Below are positions 17,767 through 26,004 of a stretch of 64,000 nucleotides of DNA, piece after piece. The position numbers were made by a program, and so were the translations under genes. Origin of the DNA: Clostridiales bacterium (GTDB taxonomy: Bacteria > Bacillota > Clostridia > Oscillospirales > CAG-272); assembly GCA_003150035.1 (NCBI GenBank), contig QALR01000018.1, positions 1 through 64,000 on the forward strand. The letters are read 5' to 3'. The notes beneath the pieces are model-generated. The model was given only the letters and a program-made list of their open reading frames with translations, was not told where the DNA came from and made no database searches. How positions within the stretch are numbered: position 1 is the first letter of the stretch; every line of letters begins with the position of its first letter.

Positions 17767-18020
17767 GCGCGCCGCCTCCCTTCCAGAAACAAAAATCCAA
17801 GTCTTGCCGCAAGAACTGCCAGAACAAAAAGCAAAAGGTCTGAAAGCCTTGCTTCAAATGCCAAAAGGACGACGAAAGCGGCCGCGCAGAAAAGCGCGTT
17901 TGCTGTAATAAAAATCCATTTTTTCTGAAACTTGTATTCACAAAGGTCCAGAAGCACGGATATAACGATACCAATCAGCATAAGCGGAGAGGACAAAATA
18001 AAATTTTCTGTTCCAAACAT
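17763..18020 (-). CDS. Small membrane protein in the O-acylation operon
   Basis: 85 residues from the ATG at 18018-18020, which has GGAGG eight bases upstream. Two or three hydrophobic segments are visible (residues ~8-25, 35-53, 58-76), ending in a basic tail GRRRA. Its stop overlaps the MBOAT start. I do not recognise the family. Context suggests an accessory subunit of the acylation machine, perhaps analogous to the small DltX-type proteins, but sequence similarity is not evident. Confidence 0.6.
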   Translation of the reverse strand: MFGTENFILSSPLMLIGIVISVLLDLCEYKFQKKWIFITANALFCAAAFVVLLAFEARLSDLLLFVLAVLAARLGFLFLEGRRRA

Positions 18021-18039
18021 AGAGGCGCCTCCGGTCCGA

Positions 18040-20013
18040 TTATTTTCCTTCTTTGGCAAGTTGGGCAAGAATGTCCTTTGCAACCTGCTCCGTTCTTTCT
18101 CTTGCTCCTTCATTTGTCATATGCCATGCCGAATCATAAAAGCAGTCGTCATCGTAAATACAGTCCTGATAATCGGAAATAGAAATGATTCCTGGCACGG
18201 ATTCTATCATTTCCTCAAAAGCAAGCACCTCTGCTTCCTGTACGTTTGCCATTCCGCTGCGCTGCATCGCGGCAAATGAAAAATAAACGGAGCCGCCCTT
18301 TTCCGTAATACTCGACACAAGAGAGGCGAGCGCATCCTCGGCCTCCAAGGAATAGTTGAAGTAATAGGAATGCCGCTGACCGTTCCAAACACGGGTGGAA
18401 ACATCATCGCCATATTGGTTCACAGACTGTAGCTGTGCATCAAATGATGTAAAGTTCGAGGTCGGAAGCGTTGCACAGTAATTGGAAAAGCTCGAAAGAA
18501 GATCAGAATAAAGAGAAAGATCAAGGTATTTCAGAAAATCATAATCGGATTTACGGAAATCCCAAAACCGATATCCGCACGACGTACTGCCAAGCGTCAG
18601 CTCACCCGGCTCCGGCGTCCAAAGGACGATGTCGCCCTCCTGAATAAAGTCCTCTACAAGATCGAAATACAAAAGTGACGTAATGTTGGCGTTTTCGCCG
18701 AAATTGATGATCTCATATTCTCCGCCTAGCGCCTCGTCAAGAATCCCGCTCTCAAAACCGTAATGTGCGCCGGAACCGCCGATAATGATAACCTTCTTTT
18801 TGTTAGCCGCCCACATCAAGCGGTCCAGATTTCCGGCGCTGTAGCTCTGCCATGTATTGGTAAGTGCATAAACGGTGTTGATCCGGATATCTTTCAGATT
18901 ATCACAGTCGGTAAAGATTTCGTCGGAAATTCCGTATGACGAGCCTGCCCATTCATAAGACGCTTCAAAAGACGCGTCAAACAAAACTACCGTTTCCAGG
19001 TTTTCACAACGCGCAAAAGCGCCTCCCGCCACAGTACTTACCGTCTGCGCAATGACCACCTTTTTCATTCCGCTTCCGGAAAACGCACCCTCTTCGATTC
19101 TCGTTACAGGGTAGCCGCCAAGGCTCTGCGGGATGACCACGGTTTCAGACGCACCGGTGTATCCCGTAATCGCTGCCGTACCACTGGACGTTTCATAGGT
19201 AAAATCCGTCTCGGGTGTATTTTCCTCCCACATGCAGTAAAGGTCAAGAGAAGCAGCGCCAAAAGCCTGTATCCTTCCGCCGAGGGAAACTGCCTCGCCT
19301 GTTCCGTCCGCCTTCGTATTGTATCCAACAAGCGTGTAGCCGTCGCGCACAAAGGAGCCGTCCTCAGGGCGCGTGTTCGGATTATGATAAAAAACCAGCG
19401 AATAGGTTTCTCTATCAGAAGCACCGCCAGAAAGTGTGCCACCGTTTGCATGATAAACAAGCGTCATGCTGCTGTTGAGATAAACCATGGTATCGGAGGA
19501 TACCTCAAACGAATAAGTCAGTTCATCGGATCTACCCGTGATCGGCTTCCTGTGTCCGTTATATCTCTCGTTTACAAGCGCGTTGCCGACCGTCCAACCG
19601 TCAAACAAAAAGCCATCCTTCATCTGCGCCGTAAGCGTTACCGTCTGTCTTGAGCCGAGTCCGCGCTCCACCTCATATTCCACCTCGCAGGTGCCTGCAT
19701 TGTAGACAAGCGTCACATAATCGCCGATTTCCAGATATTCAATCCCCAATCCTGTATCCGGACGCGGAGTGTCCTCGCCGCCGGGCGAACCAGTGGTTTC
19801 CTGCGGTTCAGATTCTGTCGTGTCTGTGCCGGAGCCAGTTTCCCCAGTGTCCGGCGGTTCGGTTCCTGCTGTGTCTTGAGTCTCCTCAGGCGTCTCGGTT
19901 CCGACAGTCGATGGATCTGTCGTTTCCGTTCCAGACGGATTCCCCCCGCAAGACGCCAAAAGCACCATCATCAGCATGGCCATGGCAAAAGCGCAAATTT
20001 TTTTGAATCTCAT
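18040..20013 (-). CDS. Lipoprotein with InlB-type repeats, LRR-like segment and SGNH-like domain
   Basis: 657 residues. A type II signal peptide ends in LLASC (lipid Cys around residue 22). A Thr/Glu/Pro-rich spacer (residues ~25-90) follows. Then come two beta-repeat units of the Listeria-Bacteroides/Flg_new type (LVYNAGTCEVEYEV; LVYHANGGTLSGG...LVGYNTKADGTGEAV), a BspA-like LRR segment (RIEEGAFSGSGMKKVVIAQ) and an SGNH-like domain with IIIGGSGAHYGF and YDSAWHMTNEGA. The start MRFKK follows AAGGAGGG. The Ser and DSxxH pattern matches the other SGNH protein in the operon. It is first of four genes, so it is probably the surface-exposed acyl-transfer or polymer-binding partner. Confidence 0.75.
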   Translation of the reverse strand: MRFKKICAFAMAMLMMVLLASCGGNPSGTETTDPSTVGTETPEETQDTAGTEPPDTGETGSGTDTTESEPQETTGSPGGEDTPRPDTGLGIEYLEIGDYVTLVYNAGTCEVEYEVERGLGSRQTVTLTAQMKDGFLFDGWTVGNALVNERYNGHRKPITGRSDELTYSFEVSSDTMVYLNSSMTLVYHANGGTLSGGASDRETYSLVFYHNPNTRPEDGSFVRDGYTLVGYNTKADGTGEAVSLGGRIQAFGAASLDLYCMWEENTPETDFTYETSSGTAAITGYTGASETVVIPQSLGGYPVTRIEEGAFSGSGMKKVVIAQTVSTVAGGAFARCENLETVVLFDASFEASYEWAGSSYGISDEIFTDCDNLKDIRINTVYALTNTWQSYSAGNLDRLMWAANKKKVIIIGGSGAHYGFESGILDEALGGEYEIINFGENANITSLLYFDLVEDFIQEGDIVLWTPEPGELTLGSTSCGYRFWDFRKSDYDFLKYLDLSLYSDLLSSFSNYCATLPTSNFTSFDAQLQSVNQYGDDVSTRVWNGQRHSYYFNYSLEAEDALASLVSSITEKGGSVYFSFAAMQRSGMANVQEAEVLAFEEMIESVPGIISISDYQDCIYDDDCFYDSAWHMTNEGARERTEQVAKDILAQLAKEGK

Positions 20014-20143
20014 AAAAGCCCTCCTTTTCCGTCCGGAAGGTTTTTGATTCCGGATCGGCATTATCACAAAAACCCGAAAGATTTCGGCGTTTTCTTTCGA
20101 TCGTGTTATGTTTTTAACTCGGTAAATTCGTATAAATGATATG

Positions 20144-21182
20144 CTAATGACATGTTATTGCTTTTATATCATTCCAAAGCAAGATGGCGGCTTGCTCTAT
20201 ATCGTCTTTTTCATCATGCGATATTTCCCTGAAACACTTTATTTCAAGCGTACCGTTTTTCTTTTTCCACGTTCCCGCTATGTTTCCGCGCAGAAGTACG
20301 CCTGGCATAACGATGCCTGCCAAGTTGAAGACGCCGCGCAAATATTCGCTTTTCAAGTAAATGCTTTCCTTTTTCTGGTATCCTAGCATAAGCTGATCAA
20401 ACCCGGCAAGAAATATACACCCCGGGATATCCGGGCGGTCCGCATCAATATCTCCCATATAAAAATATTGCTTTTTGTCTATCATAACGGTCTTGACGGG
20501 AAGTTCGTTTAAAAGCTCTTTTACATATCTTTTTGTAAAACCGAAAAAATATGAAATATCATTTATCGTTGCCGGAGCTATATAATTAAGATACCGTGTC
20601 AATTGTTCTTTTATGGCATCAGTATGATTCATAGGCGTATACGGCTTACTTGGCTTGAACGCTTTTTCCGCCTCAACCTTATATTGAATAAATCCTCTTT
20701 CACAAAGAGGCCGGAGCAACCCTCCCCAACTGTCAAATATATAGGATTCTTCTATGCTTGTCATCCCTGCTTCTCTGCAAGCAAGACGCAAATCGTCGCG
20801 TTTTTCTATCCCAGAAGCCACACTTTTTACAATATGCTCCGCAAAATATTTTTTTCTATCGCCGGTTATCCATATTCTGCCGCCGGAAAACTCATCTGCC
20901 CAGTTGTCGTTTAGATAAAATCCGTCATCGTACTTGAATAAAGGCAAATCTTCTTCCAAAATCATATGTAAAGTGCCTCTGATTGTCCAGTTCTTTATGA
21001 TACCCTCGCCAAGGCGGCCCTTGTCTATTTCTTCATTGCAGCGAATGACAAGCGAATGTATAAGCATTGCTTAAAAACTGACACTGTATTCCGCATAGAT
21101 TCCTTATTACGGTTTCTTTGTTTGTGTTCTTTGTCAGGTATTGTCTTGACAGATGTATTTGCTTTAATTCCGCAGTATTCAT
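20144..21182 (-). pseudogene. Winged-helix DNA-binding domain protein (YcaQ/HTH_42-like), frameshifted
   Basis: The N-terminus MNTAELKQIHLSRQYLTKNT begins at 21182 and runs in one frame to GIQCQFLSNA. The rest (HSLVIRCNEEIDKGRLGEG to the stop at 20144) continues in another frame. The junction at about 21060-21068 carries four bases where three are needed, so a single-base insertion breaks the gene. The remainder is intact (~307 residues) and shows the winged-helix pattern WTIRGTLHMILEEDLPLF. An assembly error is possible, but the neighbouring gene is also decayed. Confidence 0.75.
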
Positions 21183-21382
21183 TGCTCTCCTTTTAAATTC
21201 ATATAATATTGTGCCCGTGCATTCCAAAGTTTTTGATATGGTCCCTCCATATTAACCAACTCTTTATGACTTCCTTCCTATGCAATTTCCCCATCTAAAA
21301 ACACAAGAATCCGGTCGCATATATGGCAAGACCGCGGTCCATAAGAAACAACATAGCTGTTTGTTTTTATTGTTTGAATCAT
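21179..21382 (-). pseudogene. C-terminal remnant of an ABC exporter (permease-ATPase), with in-frame stop
   Basis: Reading 68 codons from the ATG at 21380-21382 gives a recognisable ABC ATPase end: SYVVSYGPRS (a decayed version of the VSHR switch), CDRILVFLDGEIA, an in-frame TAG at 21278-21280, then EGSHKELVNMEGPYQKLWNA. The terminal TGA overlaps the start of the winged-helix pseudogene (ATGA). Everything upstream (membrane domain, Walker A, signature) is missing. The fragment is AT-rich compared with its surroundings. Confidence 0.75.
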
Positions 21383-21486
21383 GATACCACAAAACAGGAA
21401 GCGAGTCAATTCTTGTAACAGCCAAAATTCATACGACGAATTTGTGAAAAAGCACAAGAATCACCGGAAGATATTTCCCGGATTTC

Positions 21487-21516
21487 TTGACTTTTTCTCT
21501 AAAAATATGCTATGAT
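21487..21516 (+). promoter_or_regulatory. Promoter of rplI-dnaB-tilS-hpt
   Basis: TTGACT (21487-21492), 18-base spacer, TATGAT (21511-21516), about 80 bases before rplI. The stretch 21383-21486 upstream holds no gene that I can see. Confidence 0.65.
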
Positions 21517-21597
21517 AAACATATATCGGCGCCCGTCTGGGAGGGACGCCCCATAGAACTGCGCGGAAAAGGCTCCGCCATGGGAGGTTTGAATTTT

Positions 21598-22050
21598 ATG
21601 AAAGTAGTACTGCTCTGCGATGTAAAAGGTCAGGGAAAAAAGGGTGAAGTCGTCAATGTATCGGACGGATACGCAAGGAACTTCCTGCTTCCGAAAAATC
21701 TTGCCGTGCCGGCAGATAACAAAATTCTGAATGAATTAAAGGGGAAAGAGGAAGCCAGACTACGCCAAATTGAAATCGATAAGCAGACAGCAAGGGATAC
21801 AGCGGAGAAACTCCAGAGCGTCGTCGTCAAGATTAAGGCTCAGGCAGGCGCTGACGGGAAAATCTACGGCTCCGTCACGACCAAGGAAATTGCGGAGCAG
21901 CTTGAAAGACAGCACGGCATCGAAATCGACAGGCGCAAAATCACCCTTTCCGATCCTATCAAGGCGTTCGGGACCTATACGCCGGAGGTCAAGCTCTATC
22001 CGGAAATCACCGGGAAGATCAACGTTGTCGTCACCTCCGATGCCAAATAA
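21598..22050 (+). CDS. rplI: 50S ribosomal protein L9
   Basis: 150 residues, the standard L9 length. It has the N-terminal rRNA-binding domain VVLLCDVKGQGKKGEVVNVS and GYARNFLLPKNLAVPA, a long connecting helix, and the C-terminal domain ending in PEVKLYPEITGKINVVV. The start is set by the L9 N-terminus MKVVLL, with GGGAGG upstream. The rplI-dnaB order is typical of Firmicutes. Confidence 0.97.
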   Translation: MKVVLLCDVKGQGKKGEVVNVSDGYARNFLLPKNLAVPADNKILNELKGKEEARLRQIEIDKQTARDTAEKLQSVVVKIKAQAGADGKIYGSVTTKEIAEQLERQHGIEIDRRKITLSDPIKAFGTYTPEVKLYPEITGKINVVVTSDAK

Positions 22051-22100
22051 CAGGGAACGGCATCCCATACGCTGCGTCTCTGCGGCGGAAAGGAGAATAT

Positions 22101-23432
22101 ATGCCTGAAAATCCAAGAAGCCTTCCATGCGCTCTGGAAGCGGAGCAATCCGTTCTCGGCGCAATTCTCATCGATCCGAACTGCTTTTCGGACCTTACGG
22201 ACATCATCCGGCGGGAAGATTTTTATTTGGAAGAACACGGCGAAATTTTTGACGCGATGTACGATCTCTTCGCAAAAAACCGGGAGATCGATCTTGTCAC
22301 GCTCATCGATACACTCGTTTCCCGCGGTGTCTATAACGAGGAAGAAAGTAAAAAATATATCAAAATCATAGCGGAGACCGTGCCCTCCGCCTCGAACGTT
22401 CTCGATTATGCACAGATTGTAAAGGACAAAAGCCTTCTGCGCTCGCTGATTGCCGCTTCGGATGAAATTCGGGATATGGCATTCTCCGCGCAGGGAGATG
22501 TCAAGGACATCATCGACAGCGCCGAGCAAAAAGTGTTCTCCATCGCGCAAGGCAGCGAGGTCCGCGGCTTTGTCCATATCCGCGAGGCGATCAGCCGTAC
22601 GTATGCAAGGCTCGACCTTCTTGCAAAAGATAAATCTGCCGCCTCGGGCACGCCGACGGGATATTCTTCGCTTGACCGCACGCTTGTCGGGCTCGGCGAG
22701 GGGGATCTCGTGTTGGTCGGCGCACGTCCCGGCATGGGAAAAACCAGTTTTGCGATGAACATTGCCGCCAATATTGCCAAATCCTCAAAAAAGAATGTTT
22801 GCGTATTTTCACTCGAAATGTCGGCGGAGCAGCTCGCTTCCCGGATGCTCTCCAGCGAAGCGCTTGTGGACAGCTACGCCATCCGATCGGGGGAGCTGTC
22901 CCCCGATCAATACAAAAAACTCGCTGACGCCGCGGCGGAGCTCTCCGGCTGTCCGATTCTGATCGACGATACGACAGGACTTACCGTCACCCGCATGAAA
23001 GCAAGACTGCGCCGCGTCAAAAACCTCGGGCTTGTCGTTGTAGACTATCTGCAGCTGATGCAAAGCGAGAGAAAGACCGACAGCCGCGTGCTCGAGGTCG
23101 GCGATATCTCGCGCGGTCTGAAGCTTCTCGCCAAGGATTTGAAGGTTCCGGTCATTTGCTGCGCGCAGCTCTCCCGCGGACCGGAAAGCCGCACGGACAA
23201 GCGTCCGATGCTTTCCGATCTGCGCGATTCCGGCGCCATTGAACAGGATGCCGACATCGTTCTCTTCCTTTATCGTGAGGAATATTACAAGGAACCGGAG
23301 GAAGGTGAGCAAAGCACAGCGGAATGCATCGTAGCAAAAAACCGCCATGGAGCAACCGGAACGGTCAAGCTCGGTTGGATCGGACAGTTCACCAAATTTA
23401 TCACACAGGATTTTGAGCATGAAGAATACTAA
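22101..23432 (+). CDS. dnaB: Replicative DNA helicase DnaB
   Basis: 443 residues. The N-terminal primase-interacting domain (LPCALEAEQSVLGAIL) precedes the RecA-like motor with Walker A GARPGMGKTSFAM (around residue 212), LVVVDYLQLM (Walker B) and DLRDSGAIEQDADIV. It unwinds the fork as a hexamer. AGGAG lies seven bases before the ATG. It shares a transcription unit with rplI and overlaps tilS by 14 bases. Confidence 0.97.
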   Translation: MPENPRSLPCALEAEQSVLGAILIDPNCFSDLTDIIRREDFYLEEHGEIFDAMYDLFAKNREIDLVTLIDTLVSRGVYNEEESKKYIKIIAETVPSASNVLDYAQIVKDKSLLRSLIAASDEIRDMAFSAQGDVKDIIDSAEQKVFSIAQGSEVRGFVHIREAISRTYARLDLLAKDKSAASGTPTGYSSLDRTLVGLGEGDLVLVGARPGMGKTSFAMNIAANIAKSSKKNVCVFSLEMSAEQLASRMLSSEALVDSYAIRSGELSPDQYKKLADAAAELSGCPILIDDTTGLTVTRMKARLRRVKNLGLVVVDYLQLMQSERKTDSRVLEVGDISRGLKLLAKDLKVPVICCAQLSRGPESRTDKRPMLSDLRDSGAIEQDADIVLFLYREEYYKEPEEGEQSTAECIVAKNRHGATGTVKLGWIGQFTKFITQDFEHEEY

Positions 23433-24783
23433 CCGCGACCCGCTGACAGAAAAAGTACGCACGGTTTGCGGAACATATGGATTTTACAGGACAGGAGAAA
23501 AAACGCTTGTCGGTTTTTCCGGCGGCGCGGATTCCGTCTGCTTGCTTCACGTGCTCTTGCGGCTTCTCGGCAGGGAGCACATCGCGGCCGTTCATATCAA
23601 CCACATGCTTCGCGGCGCCGATGCCGACGCCGACGAGGCCTTTTGCCGGGACTTCTGTGCCGCAAGCGGCATTCCCTTTTTCGTCAAACATGTCGATATT
23701 GCTGCGCTTTGCGGCGGCACCGGAATCGAAGAAGCCGCAAGACAATTCCGCTACCGCATTTTTTCCGAAGAAGCGGAAAAGGCAGGATGCTCCACGGTTT
23801 CTCTTGCGCACACGGCAAGCGATAACCTCGAAACGATGATTTTCTATCTGTGCCGCGGCGCGGGACTTTCCGGACTCTCCGGCATTCCGCCGATGCGCGG
23901 GATGGGAGGACACACGGTAGTCCGGCCGCTTATCACCTGCACGAAAGAAGAAATCTTGCGTTATCTCCGTGAAAACGAACTTTCCTTTCGCACAGACGCA
24001 TCCAATTTTGACACAAGCTATACGCGCAATTTCATCCGGCACAATATTATTCCCTATCTGAAAGAAGTCAATCCGGCGGCGGAAGAAAACGCCTTTGCAG
24101 CAGCGACGGCGGCAGCGGAGGCCAAAGCCTTTCTTAGAGAGGAAGCGAAACGCTTTCTTGTGCAGTATGTCTCCTCCGGCGCCGTGCCAGCGGGAGAGCT
24201 CGCTCGTCTTTCTCCTGCCGTATTTTATGAGACTGTCGAAATCCTGTATCAGAATGCCGGCGGCGGCACGCTGAGCCGTTCTCAGGCAGAGGCGATAAGG
24301 GCGCTTGTCCTAGGTCAAAAAAAAGGAAAGCGTATCGCGCTTTCCGACGGGCTCTGTGCCGCTATGGACGGGGATATGCTGAAACTGCTCTCGCAAAAGG
24401 AGTTCGAGGACAATCAGGCGGCGCCGGAGTTTTCCATCTGTCTGAAATCCGGAAAAAATATCTTGCCGGGCGGCAATCTTCTTTATATCGACGCTATCCC
24501 ATCCGATAGAGAAACGGCGCAGGCGCGCTTTTTTTCACACACCCGTCTCCCGGCGGAAGCACTCGCCTCTTTATACGCGAAAAGCCGCAAGCCCGGCATG
24601 CATTACCGGACAGGCGGCATGACCCGTACTCTGAAAAAATTTCTCTGCGGCGCGGGAGCGGACGTAAAACGATATCGGCCGGTGATTTGCCGAGACAGTT
24701 CCATCCTTTGGTTTCCCGGGCTCGGCGCTGCGGACGGGCTTACGGATGAGAAAAAATCAGACCTTTTTTATCTCGAATTTTGA
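23419..24783 (+). CDS. tilS: tRNA(Ile)-lysidine synthase
   Basis: 454 residues. The PP-loop is in LVGFSGGADSVCLLH (around residue 35); HINHMLRGADADADE and SLAHTASDNLETMI are further family blocks. A C-terminal TilS substrate domain ends the protein. It converts the wobble C34 of the CAU-anticodon isoleucine tRNA to lysidine so that AUA is read correctly. The ATG lies inside the end of dnaB (14-base overlap), and the tilS-hpt pair downstream is the usual clostridial order. Confidence 0.95.
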   Translation: MKNTNRDPLTEKVRTVCGTYGFYRTGEKTLVGFSGGADSVCLLHVLLRLLGREHIAAVHINHMLRGADADADEAFCRDFCAASGIPFFVKHVDIAALCGGTGIEEAARQFRYRIFSEEAEKAGCSTVSLAHTASDNLETMIFYLCRGAGLSGLSGIPPMRGMGGHTVVRPLITCTKEEILRYLRENELSFRTDASNFDTSYTRNFIRHNIIPYLKEVNPAAEENAFAAATAAAEAKAFLREEAKRFLVQYVSSGAVPAGELARLSPAVFYETVEILYQNAGGGTLSRSQAEAIRALVLGQKKGKRIALSDGLCAAMDGDMLKLLSQKEFEDNQAAPEFSICLKSGKNILPGGNLLYIDAIPSDRETAQARFFSHTRLPAEALASLYAKSRKPGMHYRTGGMTRTLKKFLCGAGADVKRYRPVICRDSSILWFPGLGAADGLTDEKKSDLFYLEF

Positions 24784-24804
24784 TTTGTGAAGGGGAAAAT
24801 TTTT

Positions 24805-25359
24805 ATGGATTTAAAGAAAGACATTGAAAAAATACTGATTTCGGAAGAAGAGCTGCTGTCGCTCGTCAGTCGTCTTGCGGCGGAAATCGACCGCGACTAT
24901 ACCGGAAAAAAGCTTCTTCTTGTCGGGATTCTCAAGGGTTCCGTCGTTTTTATGGGCGACCTTATGAAACACCTGAAAACCCCTTTGCAAATTGATTTTA
25001 TGAAGGTTTCCTCCTATGGCGCCGGCACACGCTCGTCCGGCTATGTCAAAATCGCGCTCGATCTTATGCGCGACGATTTGGAAAGCACGGACATCCTTAT
25101 CGTAGAGGATATCATCGACAGCGGCAAGACCCTTTCCGCACTTACCAAAATGCTGGATGCGCGCGGCGCCCGCAGCGTACGTACCTGCACTCTCCTTGAC
25201 AAGCCGTCAAGGCGGGAGGTGCCGTTTACGCCGGACTACATAGGTGCGGAAATTCCGGATGAATTTGTCGTCGGATACGGGCTTGACTACAACGAGGATT
25301 ACCGGACGCTGCCGTTCGTCGGCGTTCTGAAAGAAGAAATTTATCAAAAAAAATCATAA
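24805..25359 (+). CDS. hpt: Hypoxanthine phosphoribosyltransferase
   Basis: 184 residues, starting at MDLKKDIEKILISEEEL nine bases after AAGGGG. The PRPP-binding motif reads ILIVEDIIDSGKTL (around residue 105). SYGAGTRSSGYVKI and the terminal VGYGLDYNEDYRTLP are typical of Hpt. It salvages hypoxanthine and guanine. The common next gene, ftsH, is not present here. Confidence 0.95.
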   Translation: MDLKKDIEKILISEEELLSLVSRLAAEIDRDYTGKKLLLVGILKGSVVFMGDLMKHLKTPLQIDFMKVSSYGAGTRSSGYVKIALDLMRDDLESTDILIVEDIIDSGKTLSALTKMLDARGARSVRTCTLLDKPSRREVPFTPDYIGAEIPDEFVVGYGLDYNEDYRTLPFVGVLKEEIYQKKS

Positions 25360-25434
25360 AACGATGAGAAAAAGTCTCTTTCCAACCGACAAAAGGACAA
25401 AGTATCTTCCATGCCGGACGGAAAGGGGTTCCTT

Positions 25435-25647
25435 ATGAAAAAATGGATTGCGCCGCTGCTAGTTCTTGCACTTGCCGTCCTGTTTATCCTCGGCGGCAAG
25501 CATATAACGGAAAAAATAATGAATAGCTCCTCGGAGCAGGACAATCGAAATTCCCAATATTACATAGCGGCAATATCGCCGCCCGATGATATCCCGGCGG
25601 CATCGCCTGCCGCCGGGCCGGGGAAAAGATACGCGGGGAAGCTCTGA
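25435..25647 (+). CDS. Small predicted membrane-anchored protein, unknown
   Basis: 70 residues from the ATG at 25435, which has AAAGGGG eight bases upstream. A basic MKKW start, one hydrophobic segment (residues ~5-20, LLVLALAVLFILGG) and a Pro/Ala-rich tail are visible. I recognise no family. It could be a real hpt-operon gene or a chance frame; ribosome binding site and membrane segment favour real. Confidence 0.4.
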   Translation: MKKWIAPLLVLALAVLFILGGKHITEKIMNSSSEQDNRNSQYYIAAISPPDDIPAASPAAGPGKRYAGKL

Positions 25648-25712
25648 TTTTGCATTTAAAAAGGGACGGTAAGGGGGGCCTTCCATAAAGCAGGTTTTAC
25701 CTGCCGAAAGAC

Positions 25713-25747
25713 AAAAGGAGTATGAGAATTTTGTTCGTACTCCTTTT
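25713..25747. terminator. Terminator after hpt and the small membrane gene
   Basis: A 10-bp perfect stem AAAAGGAGTA / TACTCCTTTT (25713-25722 with 25738-25747) with a 15-base loop ends in a T-run. Confidence 0.7.
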
Positions 25748-25774
25748 GCTTACTGTCGGGTAGTAGCATAATAG

Positions 25775-25905
25775 CCTTCCTCCGGGAGGAAGGTGGCACG
25801 CGAAGCGTGACGGAAGGAGCCCGCGTGACTTTAGTTTTTAACAAATTTTATCGCAACGCGCTCTCCCTCACCCGACTTCGTCGGGAGCTCCCTCCCGGAG
25901 GGAGC
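25775..25905. repeat. Multi-hairpin intergenic repeat unit
   Basis: Four palindromes are lined up: CCTTCCTCCGGGAGGAAGG (25775-25793), CACGC-GAA-GCGTG (25797-25809), CCCGAC-TTC-GTCGGG (25871-25885) and GCTCCCTCCCGGAGGGAGC (25887-25905). From memory, similar units recur between genes in many gut Clostridia. Only one copy is in this window. Confidence 0.6.
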
Positions 25906-25976
25906 CTTTCTTTTATGTTCATCTATACCTTGTCAATTTTCCTGACAAGCACTGCTTTTGTGGACACAAAATCGAA

Positions 25977-25995
25977 GCCCCGCACGAGGCGGGGC
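25977..25995 (-). terminator. Terminator-like hairpin after the XRE gene
   Basis: GCCCCGC / GCGGGGC with a 5-base loop, followed on the minus strand by TTCGATTTT. It sits ten bases beyond the stop of the XRE gene. Confidence 0.5.
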
Positions 25996-26004
25996 AAGAA
26001 TAAC

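Noticed and set aside
14851..18020. Dlt system for teichoic acid D-alanylation
   Set aside because: No dltA or dltC; the MBOAT is AlgI-like and the partners are larger SGNH proteins.
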